Source of the DNA: Pseudomonadota bacterium
GTDB lineage: Bacteria > Pseudomonadota > Gammaproteobacteria > Burkholderiales > Burkholderiaceae_C
DNA: 55,725 bases
NCBI GenBank assembly: GCA_031119395.1
Contig: JAVHYA010000029.1
Coordinates: 1 to 55,725 of the forward strand
Direction: 5' to 3'
Shown here: positions 10,222 through 20,569 of the stretch, one piece after another
Layout of the letters: the number at the start of each line of letters is the position of its first letter
How positions within the stretch are numbered: the first letter of the stretch is position 1
Notes under the pieces: model-generated
Databases searched by the model: none
Told to the model about the DNA's origin: nothing
What the model saw: the letters and a program-made list of their open reading frames with translations, nothing else
Program-made: the position numbers and the translations under genes

Positions 10222-11636
10222 GCGCGGCCGTAGGTGTCTGCCAGCCGCACGATGTCGTCTTCGCCGAGGTAGCCGCCGCACTGCACCTCGATCAGGACAA
10301 GCTCCTCCGTACCGATGTTGGTGAGGCGATGCCTCTCCTTCAGGGGGATGTACCTGTACTGGCCAGGCAGCGTCTCATATTCGGAGTCGCCCACTTGCAC
10401 GAGCGCCTTGCCTTGAACGACGACCCAATGCTCGGCGCGCTGGTGGTGGTATTGAAGCGAGAGCGCCTGGCCGGGCTTGACGGTGATCCGCTTGACCTTG
10501 TAGCCGTCCTCTTCCTTGAGCGAGGCGTAGGTGCCCCATGGCCGATGCACGGTGGCTGGCAGCTGCACAGACTCGTGCTGGCGATGCTTGAGTGCTTCCA
10601 CGATCTTCTTCACGTCCTGGGCGCTGTTCTTGTGCGCCACGAGCAATGCGTCCGGCGTATCGACGATCACGAGGTCATGCACGCCCAGGGTGGCGACCAG
10701 CTTGGGGCCGTGGCTTTCCACCTGCACGTGCGTGTTGGTGGTGTCCACGGCCACCACCTCGTCCTCGAAGGTGTTCCCGCTCGCGTCCGCAGTCAGCGTC
10801 CTCGCCACGGAGGGCCACGATCCCACGTCGGTCCAGCCGAACTTGGCCGGGACCACGTGCACGTTGTCGGCACGCTCCATCACGGCGTAGTCGATGCTGA
10901 TATCGGGCTGCAGGCCGAAAGCGTGCGCATCGAAACTCACGCCGTCGGCATTCGTGCTGGAGGTGCTCAGCGCATGGCGGGCGGCGCTCAGCACCTCGGG
11001 TGCATGGGCCTCCAAGGCCGAGATCATCGCGTCGGCCGTGAAGGCGAACATGCCGCTGTTCCAGTAGTAGCGCCCCGTCGCCAGGTACTGCATGGCATCC
11101 TCGATCCGGGGCTTCTCGACGAAGCGCTTGACTTTCTGCGGGGCACGATCGACGTGATCCACCTCGATGTAGCCAAAGCCGGTGTCCGGCGCGGTCGGCT
11201 GGATGCCGAACACCACGAGCGCGCCTTGGCGGGCCAGGCGCAGCGCGTCGCTGGCGCTGGCGACGAAGGCCGGCACGTCAGGCACGAGATGGTCCGCCGA
11301 GAGGACCAGCATCAGCGCATCGCCGCCGAATTGCGCCGCACATCGGAGCGCCGCCAAGGCGATCGCCGGGGCCGTGTTGCGGCCCTTGGGCTCCAGCAAG
11401 AACGTGGTGGATGGCGGATCGCTCATGCCATCGAGCACGTCCTTCGTCAGGAACAGGTGATCCTTGTTCGTGACGATCATCAGATCGGCCGTGCCGCAAG
11501 CCTGGCCACGCTCGATCGCCTGCTGGAGCAGGGTCGATTCGCCGAGTCTCATGAAAGGCTTTGGAAGTGCCTGACGTGACACGGGCCACAGGCGCGAGCC
11601 GCTGCCCCCCGAAAGCACCACCGAAACCAATTTCAT
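10218..11636 (-). CDS. manC: Mannose-1-phosphate guanylyltransferase / mannose-6-phosphate isomerase
   Basis: 472 residues, a full-length bifunctional type II enzyme. The N-terminal pyrophosphorylase domain has GGSGSRLWPVSRQALPKPF (residues 10-28) and FVEKP near 170. The C-terminal cupin isomerase domain has RPWGTY, QYHHQRAEHW and GQYRYIP, with its metal-binding histidines. It makes GDP-mannose, the substrate of Gmd, from mannose-1-phosphate and may isomerise fructose-6-phosphate to mannose-6-phosphate. A phosphomannomutase is needed in between and is not in the window. It is first in the minus-strand block and overlaps wzm by four bases. Its start is separated from the divergent acyltransferase gene by 133 bases that must contain promoters for both. 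Confidence 0.96.
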   Translation of the reverse strand: MKLVSVVLSGGSGSRLWPVSRQALPKPFMRLGESTLLQQAIERGQACGTADLMIVTNKDHLFLTKDVLDGMSDPPSTTFLLEPKGRNTAPAIALAALRCAAQFGGDALMLVLSADHLVPDVPAFVASASDALRLARQGALVVFGIQPTAPDTGFGYIEVDHVDRAPQKVKRFVEKPRIEDAMQYLATGRYYWNSGMFAFTADAMISALEAHAPEVLSAARHALSTSSTNADGVSFDAHAFGLQPDISIDYAVMERADNVHVVPAKFGWTDVGSWPSVARTLTADASGNTFEDEVVAVDTTNTHVQVESHGPKLVATLGVHDLVIVDTPDALLVAHKNSAQDVKKIVEALKHRQHESVQLPATVHRPWGTYASLKEEDGYKVKRITVKPGQALSLQYHHQRAEHWVVVQGKALVQVGDSEYETLPGQYRYIPLKERHRLTNIGTEELVLIEVQCGGYLGEDDIVRLADTYGRA

Positions 11637-11769
11637 ATCGTCAAGTTCAAGGCCCGAATCGGCTCGATTTTACCCGGCTCGAAGTCAGGCACTGGGTCGC
11701 CCGAGGCGGTGCGTGATTGCATCGATAATTTGCCGCGCCGTTCGGAAGAGTTCGTCCTTCGGCCTCAGC

Positions 11770-13794
11770 ATGCCGCCCAGCGACGATTCCTCCCACCTCG
11801 CCCACCTCAAGTACCGCCCCGACATCGACGGCCTGCGCGCCATCGCAGTGCTGGCCGTGGTGCTGTACCACGCCTCGCCCAAGTGGCTTCGCGGCGGCTT
11901 CGTCGGCGTCGACATCTTCTTCGTCATCTCGGGCTACCTGATCTCGACGATCATCTTCGGCAGCCTGGGGGGGCGCGGCTTCAGCTATGCGGAGTTCTAT
12001 GCCCGGCGCATCCGGCGCATCTTTCCTTCGCTGGTGCTGGTGCTGGCGGCGACGCTCGGCTTCGGCTGGTATGTGCTGCTGTCGGACGAGTTCCGCCAGC
12101 TCGGGCGCCACATCCTCGGCAGTGCCGGCTTCGTGCAGAACCTGGTGTTGCTGCGCGAGGCGGGCTACTTCGACACGGCCGCAGAAAGCAAGCCGCTGCT
12201 GCACCTGTGGTCGCTGGCGGTCGAGGAACAGTTCTACATCTTCTGGCCCATGGTGCTGGGGCTGGCCTGGGCGCGCAGCGGGCGCAGCGTGCTGACGTGG
12301 ATGGCGGTGGCCGTCGGCCTCTCGTTCGCGCTGAACATCGGGCTGGTCTACCGCTATCCCGATGCAGCCTTCTACCTGCCGTTCACGCGGGTGTGGGAAC
12401 TCGCCGCCGGCGCCATCCTCGCCTACATGGGCCTGCGGCGACAGCCGCACCATTCGGGCCGCAGCCGCGAATGGCAGAGCGTCGCCGGGCTGGTGCTGAT
12501 CGTGCTCGGCCTGCTGGTGATCCACCGTGGCAAGGCCTTCCCCGGCTTCTGGGCCGTTCTGCCGGTGCTGGGCGCGTGCCTGTGCATTGCGGCCGGCCCC
12601 GGGGCCTGGCTCAACCGGCATGTGCTCGGCTCGCGACTGTTCGTCTGGTTCGGGCTCATCAGTTATCCGCTGTACCTCTGGCACTGGCCGTTGCTGGCCT
12701 ACGCGCGGGTGCTGCAAGGCGAGGGCGATCCGTCGCGTGCCATCCGTTTCGGGGCCGTCGCGGCTTCGGTGCTGCTGGCGTGGCTGAGCTACCGGTTCGT
12801 CGAGCGCCCACTGCGCCGCCGTGAGGGCGCTCCGGTGGTCGCCGGCCTGAGCATTGCGATGGCGGTGCTGGCCTTGATCGGCGCGGTTGCTGCCACGCGC
12901 TTGCTGGTGCCGCGCAACGATGCGCCCGGCCTCCAGGTCATTGCCTCGGCGGGCAGCGACTGGGCCTACCCCGACGGGATGCAGCCTGTGCAGGTCAACG
13001 GTCAGACGCTTTATCGCATCGGCGATGGCCCTGGGAAAGTTCTGCTGGTCGGCGATAGCCATGTGGAGCAGTACGGGCCGCGGGCCGTCGAGCTGGCCAA
13101 GGAACGCCCGGACGACGTGCAGCCGCTGGTTTTCGCCACGCGTGGCGCCTGCCCGCCGATCTCGAATGTGCTGGAAGACCGGGATCCGATCTGCGGGGAG
13201 CGCTTCGATGCCGTGCGGCGCTACGCGCTGTCGCCCGACGTGTCTTCCGTGATCGTCGGGGGCTGCTGGACCTGTTATTTCGATATCGGCGATGCCACCG
13301 CGCAGCCCCAGGCGAGTGCGCCCCCGCCGCCGGATCGTTACTACTACCTGGATCGACAAACCGGCACGCGCCACTACCTGCGCGGCGGCGACGGGGTCGA
13401 ACGGGCGTTCGAGGCGCTGGCAGCGGAGTTGCGCGCCTTCAAGGCCGCCGGCAAGACGACGTACCTGCTGCTCAACATCCCGGTGGGTGCGGAATTCGGG
13501 CCGCGCTCGCGCCTGACGGGCGACCGCCTCGGGGTCATGCATGCCGTTCCGGTCACGCCGCTGATGGCCATGTCGCCTTCGCAGGCCGCTTTGCACGAGC
13601 GGTTGCGCCGCCTTGCTGTCGACACCGGGGCGATCCCGATCGATCCGGCGCCCACCCTGTGCCAGCCCGACGGCCAGTGCCTCCGCACCGACGCGAAGGG
13701 CGAACCCATCTACAAGGACGGCGTGCATCTGCGCGCCCGCTTCGTGCGAAGTGGGGCCAACTATCTGGACCCGGCGTTGCTCAAGCCGCGCTGA
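11770..13794 (+). CDS. O-acyltransferase, OafA/AT3 family with C-terminal SGNH domain
   Basis: 674 residues. Residues about 15-380 form the multi-spanning acyltransferase-3 domain, with the signature R-P-D-I-D-G-L-R-A-I-A-V followed by the conserved LYH (His34), and FFVISGYLIS. Residues about 420-670 form a periplasmic SGNH hydrolase-like domain: GDSH at 428-431 carries the nucleophile Ser430, and DGVHL at 650-654 carries the Asp/His pair. Such fused proteins transfer acetyl or other acyl groups onto sugars of exported polysaccharide at the periplasmic side. ATG 11770 is preferred to the in-frame ATG 11713 because the extra 19 residues are atypical. It is divergent from manC and followed 42 bases later by a GT2 gene. 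Confidence 0.92.
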   Translation: MPPSDDSSHLAHLKYRPDIDGLRAIAVLAVVLYHASPKWLRGGFVGVDIFFVISGYLISTIIFGSLGGRGFSYAEFYARRIRRIFPSLVLVLAATLGFGWYVLLSDEFRQLGRHILGSAGFVQNLVLLREAGYFDTAAESKPLLHLWSLAVEEQFYIFWPMVLGLAWARSGRSVLTWMAVAVGLSFALNIGLVYRYPDAAFYLPFTRVWELAAGAILAYMGLRRQPHHSGRSREWQSVAGLVLIVLGLLVIHRGKAFPGFWAVLPVLGACLCIAAGPGAWLNRHVLGSRLFVWFGLISYPLYLWHWPLLAYARVLQGEGDPSRAIRFGAVAASVLLAWLSYRFVERPLRRREGAPVVAGLSIAMAVLALIGAVAATRLLVPRNDAPGLQVIASAGSDWAYPDGMQPVQVNGQTLYRIGDGPGKVLLVGDSHVEQYGPRAVELAKERPDDVQPLVFATRGACPPISNVLEDRDPICGERFDAVRRYALSPDVSSVIVGGCWTCYFDIGDATAQPQASAPPPPDRYYYLDRQTGTRHYLRGGDGVERAFEALAAELRAFKAAGKTTYLLLNIPVGAEFGPRSRLTGDRLGVMHAVPVTPLMAMSPSQAALHERLRRLAVDTGAIPIDPAPTLCQPDGQCLRTDAKGEPIYKDGVHLRARFVRSGANYLDPALLKPR

Positions 13795-13825
13795 TCCTGC
13801 GACCCAGCCATCACCATCACGAGCC

Positions 13826-13830
13826 AGGAG
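13826..13830 (+). promoter_or_regulatory. Shine-Dalgarno deciding a TTG start
   Basis: AGGAG six bases before TTG 13837 supports translation from TTG, rather than from the first in-frame ATG at 13867, which has no comparable site. Starting at 13837 also gives the basic N-terminus MTHRLIRLAG. Confidence 0.6.
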
Positions 13831-13836
13831 CACGCG

Positions 13837-15696
13837 TTGACCCATCGACTGATCCGCCTCGCGGGCATGGCCCTGCGGCACGGCCCGCGCCTCGTGGGCC
13901 GTGTGCCCCAGGCCTGGCGCGTGTTCCGCAAGGCAGGCTGGCGCGGTGTCGATTGGGAACTGCGGCGCCGGCTGAGGCCTTCGGCCGACTACGGACGCTG
14001 GGCGCAGGTGCACGACACGTTGACGCCCGAGGCGCGCCGCGACCTGGCCGCACGTGCCGCGGCCATGGCGTCGCCGCCGCGCATCGCGGTGCTGATGCCG
14101 ACCTACAACCCCGACCCGCGCTGGTTCCAGGCCGCGATCGACTCGGTGCGGGCCCAGATCTACCCGCACTGGGAACTTTGCATCGCTGACGACGCGTCGA
14201 CGGCGCCGCACGTGCGCGAGCTGCTCGAGCGCTGCGCCGCGTCGGACAACCGGATCCGCGTGGTGTTCCGCCCGAAGAACGGGCACATCTCGGCCGCCTC
14301 CAACAGCGCGCTCGAAATCGTCACCGCGCCCTGGATCGCGCTGATGGACCACGACGACCTGCTGTCGGAGGATGCACTGCTGCGGGTGGCCGAATGCGTG
14401 CAGGCCCATCCCGACGCGCGGCTCATTTACTCCGACGAGGACAAGGTCGACGCCGCCGGCACGCGCTCCGACCCGTATTTCAAGCCCGACTGGAACCTCG
14501 ACCTGTTCCGGTCGCAGAACATGTTCAGCCACCTGGGCGTGCTGGCGACCGACCTGGTCCGCGAGGTCGGCGGCTTCCGCCAGGGCCTGGAGGGCTCGCA
14601 GGATTGGGACCTGGTACTGCGCTGCGTCGAGCGCGTGCGGCCCGAACAGGTGCGGCACATCCCGCGCGTGCTCTACCACTGGCGCGTGCACGAGGAGAGC
14701 ACGGCGCGGTCGATGAATGCCAAGCCCTATGCCGCCGTGGCGGGCGAGCGGGCGCTGAACGAACACTATGGCCGCCTGGGCATGGCCGCCCAGGCCGAGT
14801 ACATCGGGTATGGCTACCGCACCCGCTTCGCGCTGCCCGAGCCGCCGCCGCTGGTGTCGATCGTCATCCCCACGCGCAACGCCGTGGCGCTGGTGCGGCA
14901 ATGCATCGAGTCGATCCGCCGCAAGACGCGCTACGCGAACTACGAGATCCTTCTCGTGGACAACGGGTCCGACGACCCGGCCGCGCTGGCCTACTTCGCG
15001 CAGCTCGGCCAGCAGCCCGGCGTGCGGGTGCTGCGCGACGACCGTGCATTCAACTATTCGGCGCTCAACAACGCGGCCGTGGCCGCCGCGCGCGGCGAAT
15101 TCGTGGCGCTGGTCAACAACGACATCGAAGTCATGACGCCCGACTGGCTCGGCGAGATGGTCGGCATCGCACTGCAGCCGGGCGTCGGCGCGGTCGGGGC
15201 GCGGCTGTGGTATCCCGACATGACCTTGCAGCATGGTGGCGTCGTGTTGACCCCGGACTTCATTGCCATGCACGCCCACAAGGGGCTTCCCCGCGGGCTC
15301 AATGGCTATGCGGGTCGCGCCGCGCTGGTGCAGTCGTTCTCGGCCGTGACGGCGGCCTGTCTGGTGGTCCGCAAGGCGCTCTACGAGCAGGTCGGTGGCC
15401 TGGACGAAGCGCATCTGGCCGTGGCCTACAACGACGTCGACTTCTGCCTGCGACTGCGCGCCGCCGGCTACCGCAATGTCTGGACGCCGTTCGCCGAACT
15501 GAAGCACCACGAATCCGCCACGCGCGGCAGCGACGCCGATCCCCTGCGCCAGAAGCGGCTGGACACCGAGGCCGCCCTGATGCGATCGCGCTGGCACGAG
15601 CTGCTGGACCGCGATCCGGCCTACAACCCCAACCTGGTGACGAACAGCGAGGACTTCGGCCTCGCCTGGCCGCCGCGGCACGTCCCCGAGCCATGA
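13837..15696 (+). CDS. Two-domain GT2 glycosyltransferase
   Basis: 619 residues. The first GT2 domain begins near residue 81 (PRIAVLMPTYNP) with the metal-binding DHDD at 171-174 and an acceptor loop ending in SQDWDLVLR. The second begins near 338 (PLVSIVIPTRNA), with NNDIEV near 426 and YNDVDFCLRLRAAGY near 530. Both look complete, so the enzyme may add two sugars or make alternating linkages. It starts at TTG, supported by AGGAG upstream. The stop overlaps the next ATG (ATGA). It resembles the two-domain enzyme at 6746 but its first domain keeps the DxD-like site that the other has lost. Sugar specificity is unknown. Confidence 0.92.
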   Translation: MTHRLIRLAGMALRHGPRLVGRVPQAWRVFRKAGWRGVDWELRRRLRPSADYGRWAQVHDTLTPEARRDLAARAAAMASPPRIAVLMPTYNPDPRWFQAAIDSVRAQIYPHWELCIADDASTAPHVRELLERCAASDNRIRVVFRPKNGHISAASNSALEIVTAPWIALMDHDDLLSEDALLRVAECVQAHPDARLIYSDEDKVDAAGTRSDPYFKPDWNLDLFRSQNMFSHLGVLATDLVREVGGFRQGLEGSQDWDLVLRCVERVRPEQVRHIPRVLYHWRVHEESTARSMNAKPYAAVAGERALNEHYGRLGMAAQAEYIGYGYRTRFALPEPPPLVSIVIPTRNAVALVRQCIESIRRKTRYANYEILLVDNGSDDPAALAYFAQLGQQPGVRVLRDDRAFNYSALNNAAVAAARGEFVALVNNDIEVMTPDWLGEMVGIALQPGVGAVGARLWYPDMTLQHGGVVLTPDFIAMHAHKGLPRGLNGYAGRAALVQSFSAVTAACLVVRKALYEQVGGLDEAHLAVAYNDVDFCLRLRAAGYRNVWTPFAELKHHESATRGSDADPLRQKRLDTEAALMRSRWHELLDRDPAYNPNLVTNSEDFGLAWPPRHVPEP

Positions 15697-16700
15697 CCTC
15701 GCAGCCCCAGGCGGCCGCGGATCCGGCCACGATCTCGGTCGCGCTGTGCACCCGCAACGGCGCCGCCTACCTGCCGGCGCAGGTGCGCAGCATCTGCGTG
15801 CAGGACCGCCTGCCGATCGAGATCGTGCTGTCCGACGACGGCTCGCGCGACGACAGCGTCGAGGTGGTCCGCGCAACGATGGCCGAATGCGGCGTCGCCG
15901 GGCGCGTCGGCCTCACGGTCTTGCGCAACGAGCCGGCGCTGGGGGTCACGCGCAACTTCGAACAGGCGGTCACCGCCTGCCGGGGCGCGCTGATCGCGCT
16001 GTGCGACCAGGACGATGTCTGGCGCGCCGATCGGCTCTCCACCATGGCCGCCGTGTTCGATCGCCGGCCCGCTCTGCTTCTGCTGCACACCGACGCGCGC
16101 CTGGTCGATGGCGACCTGAAGCCTCTGGGGCAGACGCTGTTCCAGGGCCTGGAGGTGCGTGCCGACGAACTGGCCGGCATCCATGCCGGACGCGCCTTCG
16201 GCGTGCTGATGCACCGCAACCTCGTCACCGGCGCCACGACCGTGTTCCGGCGCCGGCTGCTGGATGTGGCGCTGCCCTTTCCCCAGGAGTGGGTGCACGA
16301 CGAGTGGCTGGCGGCGCTGGCCGCCGCCACGGGCGAGATGGACGTGCTCGAGGACTGTCTCATCGACTACCGCCAGCACGCCGGCAACCAGATCGGTGTG
16401 CGCCGGCTGGGCCTGAAGGCCAAGGTCGCCAAGGCCTTCGCGCCGCGCGGCGACAAGCACGCGCAGCGCCTCGTGCGCGCGCAGGTGCTGCTGGACCGCC
16501 TGCAGTCGCTGGGCGCGCAGGTCCCGGCCCAGGTGCTGGCCGCGGCCCGCGAGAAGGTGGCCCATCAACGCTTCCGCGCACGGCTGACCGCACACCGCCT
16601 GCTGCGGCCGCTGCCGGTCGCCATGGAGGCGCTGCGCGGCCGCTACGCGCGCTTCGATCGCGGCTGGCAGGCCATCGTCCAGGACCTGCTCGAGCGCTGA
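15693..16700 (+). CDS. GT2 glycosyltransferase
   Basis: 335 residues. A classic GT-A start, ISVALCTRNGAAYLPAQVRS, is followed by SDDGSRDDS and the metal-binding CDQDDVW near residue 104, then HDEWLA and DYRQHAGNQ, the pattern of rhamnosyl/galactosyl transferases of O-antigen loci. The C-terminal 80 residues are basic helix, possibly for membrane contact. The ATG overlaps the stop of the preceding two-domain GT2 gene by four bases, so they are co-translated. It converges with the minus-strand GT2 gene, with only four bases between the two stops. Confidence 0.93.
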   Translation: MTSQPQAAADPATISVALCTRNGAAYLPAQVRSICVQDRLPIEIVLSDDGSRDDSVEVVRATMAECGVAGRVGLTVLRNEPALGVTRNFEQAVTACRGALIALCDQDDVWRADRLSTMAAVFDRRPALLLLHTDARLVDGDLKPLGQTLFQGLEVRADELAGIHAGRAFGVLMHRNLVTGATTVFRRRLLDVALPFPQEWVHDEWLAALAAATGEMDVLEDCLIDYRQHAGNQIGVRRLGLKAKVAKAFAPRGDKHAQRLVRAQVLLDRLQSLGAQVPAQVLAAAREKVAHQRFRARLTAHRLLRPLPVAMEALRGRYARFDRGWQAIVQDLLER

Positions 16701-16704
16701 ACCC

Positions 16705-17448
16705 TCAGGCGCGACGCCAGTAGCGCCAGAAGGCCGCCGAGGTCCACACCTTGAGCAGGCTCGTGACGTGCCAGTACAGGTGCCGGCGGCTCGTGCGGCT
16801 GGCGCGCTGGGCCTCGTGGTGCGCCAGCAGGTCCTCGCCCACCTGCAGTCGCCAGCCCGCGAGGGCGAGGCGGGCGCAGATGTCGAAGTCCTCGCCGTAC
16901 ATGAAGAAGCGCTCGTCGAAGCCCCGCACGGCCGCATAGGCTTCGGCGCGGAACAGCATGAAGAGGCCGGGGACCCAGGCCGGCACTGCGGGGATCGCAT
17001 ACCCGGGCCGTCGGCGGCGCAGGATCTCCAGCGGCGTGAGCACGCGGCGGTGCTGCTCGGGCGCGGCCTTGCCCGGCTCCAGGATGCGCGGCGTGAGCAG
17101 GCCGGCATCGGGTCGCGCCTGCGCCAGCAGGGGCGCCAGCACGTCGCGATCGAAGCGGATGTCGGGGTTGAGCACCAGGAACCACGGTGTGGCGCAGCGG
17201 CGGAAGGCCTGGTTGTTGTTGGCGCCGAAGCCCATCGGCCGGGCGTTGTCGATGCGCTCGACCGGGAAGGACCATCGCCGTCCGGCGAGCAGGTCCGCCT
17301 CGGGGATGTTGACCGTGAGCACCACCTTCTCGATCAGGCCCGCACTGAAGGCGTCGAGCTGGTCGAGCAGCGGCAGGATGAGTGCCAGCTGCCCATGGCT
17401 CACGATCGACACGGTGATGGGCGGGCGATCGGTCGTCGTCACAGGCAT
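16705..17448 (-). CDS. Small GT2 glycosyltransferase (rhamnosyltransferase-like)
   Basis: 247 residues. ITVSIVSHGQ begins the nucleotide-binding half, LVLNPDIRF replaces the DxD site in the style of WbbL-like rhamnosyltransferases, and YGEDFDICARLALAGW is the acceptor/catalytic motif. The C-terminus carries an amphipathic HVTSLLKVWTSAAFW stretch. It sits alone on the minus strand between the GT2 pair and the sugar-phosphate transferase gene; the 44-base gap to the latter must hold both translation starts. Rhamnosyl specificity is suggested by family resemblance only; no dTDP-rhamnose genes are in the window. Confidence 0.9.
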   Translation of the reverse strand: MPVTTTDRPPITVSIVSHGQLALILPLLDQLDAFSAGLIEKVVLTVNIPEADLLAGRRWSFPVERIDNARPMGFGANNNQAFRRCATPWFLVLNPDIRFDRDVLAPLLAQARPDAGLLTPRILEPGKAAPEQHRRVLTPLEILRRRRPGYAIPAVPAWVPGLFMLFRAEAYAAVRGFDERFFMYGEDFDICARLALAGWRLQVGEDLLAHHEAQRASRTSRRHLYWHVTSLLKVWTSAAFWRYWRRA

Positions 17449-17455
17449 GGTCTAA

Positions 17456-19561
<2,106 letters not shown>

Positions 19562-19661
19562 ACGTTCCCGGCCGCGCGTCGCCGAATCGTCGGCGCGCAC
19601 ACTGAGGCGGCGCGGATCTGTAACTGCCGCTGGCGTCCGCGGCGCGACGGGGAGGCTGTCC

Positions 19662-19682
19662 GGCCGCCGCGCGGCCATTTTC
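19662..19682 (+). terminator. Possible terminator after argB
   Basis: GGCCGC (19662-19667), a three-base loop and GCGGCC (19671-19676) form a tight GC hairpin followed by ATTTTC. A second inverted repeat, CGCCGA-atcg-TCGGCG (19581-19596), lies upstream without a T-tract. The T-run is short, so termination strength is uncertain. Confidence 0.35.
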
Positions 19683-19759
19683 GGTGCCCGTGTGCGGTCC
19701 CAAAGGCACTGTTGCGGAAAATGTTCACGAATGATCTTTCCATTGGGCGGTCCATTGGG

Positions 19760-19777
19760 TAGGTGCCCACTCACCTA
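19760..19777. promoter_or_regulatory. Inverted repeat upstream of slmA, similar to a SlmA-binding site
   Basis: TAGGTG-cccact-CACCTA is a perfect 6-bp inverted repeat. Its core, GTGCCCACTCAC, matches 9 of 12 bases of the enterobacterial SlmA-binding sequence GTGAGTACTCAC (right half exact). Just before it, CCATTGGG occurs twice in tandem (19740 and 19752). It may be a regulatory site for slmA. Confidence 0.35.
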
Positions 19778-19821
19778 TTTGTATATGGCAGAATCATTTT
19801 TTTACAAAATTGGTTGCGTCC

Positions 19822-20484
19822 ATGCAAAACGACGACACACACGCTCCGGCGATCGACGCTGACGACGGCAAGGCTGCCGCGGCCGAGCCGGTGGCACCGC
19901 CTGTGCGCAAGCGCCCCAAGCCGGGCGAGCGTCGCGTGCAGATTCTTCAGGCGCTGGCCGCGATGCTGGAGCAGCCGGGCGCAGAACGTGTGACGACCGC
20001 TGCGCTGGCAGCCCGACTCGATGTGAGCGAGGCCGCCCTGTATCGCCACTTCGCGAGCAAGGCGCAGATGTTCGAGGGCCTGATCGACTTCATCGAGCAG
20101 AGCGTCTTCAGTCTCATCCACCAGATCACCGAGCGCGATGAGCCGGGGCGCGAGCAAGCGTCGCGCATCGTCGCCATGCTGGTGCAGTTCGCCGAGAAGA
20201 ACCCGGGCATGACCCGCGTGATGGTGGGCGATGCGCTGGTGTTCGAGAACGAGCGCCTTCAGCAGCGCATGAACCTGTTCTTCGACAAGTTCGAGGCGGC
20301 GCTGCGCCAGGCCCTGCGCGGCGTGGCGTCGCAGGAAGGCTCGGCGACGCCGACCGTCGACGCCCAGGTGCGTGCCGCCACGCTCACCGCCTTCGTCGTG
20401 GGGCACCTCCAGCGCTTTGCGCGCTCGGGGTTCAAGCGCCTGCCTTCGGAGCACCTCGAGGCCGGCATCGCGCTGATGCTCTGA
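19822..20484 (+). CDS. slmA: Nucleoid occlusion factor SlmA (TetR fold)
   Basis: 220 residues. A TetR-type helix-turn-helix (VTTAALAARLDVSEAALYRHFASKAQMFEGLIDFIE, residues about 55-90) follows a charged, Ala/Pro-rich N-terminal tail. The C-terminal half (SLIHQITERDE, NPGMTRVMVGDALVFENERL, MNLFFDKFE) matches SlmA rather than metabolic TetR repressors. SlmA binds chromosomal sites and blocks FtsZ assembly over unsegregated DNA. ATG 19822 was chosen; a TTG at 19810 in frame would add four residues. No good Shine-Dalgarno is visible for either. The argB neighbour supports the assignment. Confidence 0.88.
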   Translation: MQNDDTHAPAIDADDGKAAAAEPVAPPVRKRPKPGERRVQILQALAAMLEQPGAERVTTAALAARLDVSEAALYRHFASKAQMFEGLIDFIEQSVFSLIHQITERDEPGREQASRIVAMLVQFAEKNPGMTRVMVGDALVFENERLQQRMNLFFDKFEAALRQALRGVASQEGSATPTVDAQVRAATLTAFVVGHLQRFARSGFKRLPSEHLEAGIALML

Positions 20485-20499
20485 GCCGCCGCCCGACGC

Positions 20500-20566
20500 G
20501 TTTTTGCTCTCATTTCCATAGCTGCTCGCGCAGGTGCGGCGGGCGCTGGGGGCCGATTCGGCCTCT
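20500..20566 (+). repeat. Interspersed hairpin repeat, copy 1
   Basis: Intergenic copy between slmA and the Ldh2 gene. It has GCTCTCATTTCCATAGCTGC, then a GC hairpin region around GGGCGCTGGG and the tail CCGATTCGGCCT. The tail is nearly identical to that of the copy at 37797. I recognise the pattern as an intergenic repeat common in Comamonadaceae genomes. Confidence 0.65.
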
Positions 20567-20569
20567 AAG

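Noticed and set aside
11647-15876. Very long minus-strand open frame (about 1400 codons) opposite the acyltransferase and GT2 genes
   Set aside because: Composition is Arg/His/Gln-rich and shows no domain; it mirrors GC3-rich genes with clear motifs on the plus strand, a usual artefact at high GC.
16701-16704. Terminator between the convergent GT2 genes
   Set aside because: Only four bases separate the stops and no hairpin with a T-run is visible there.
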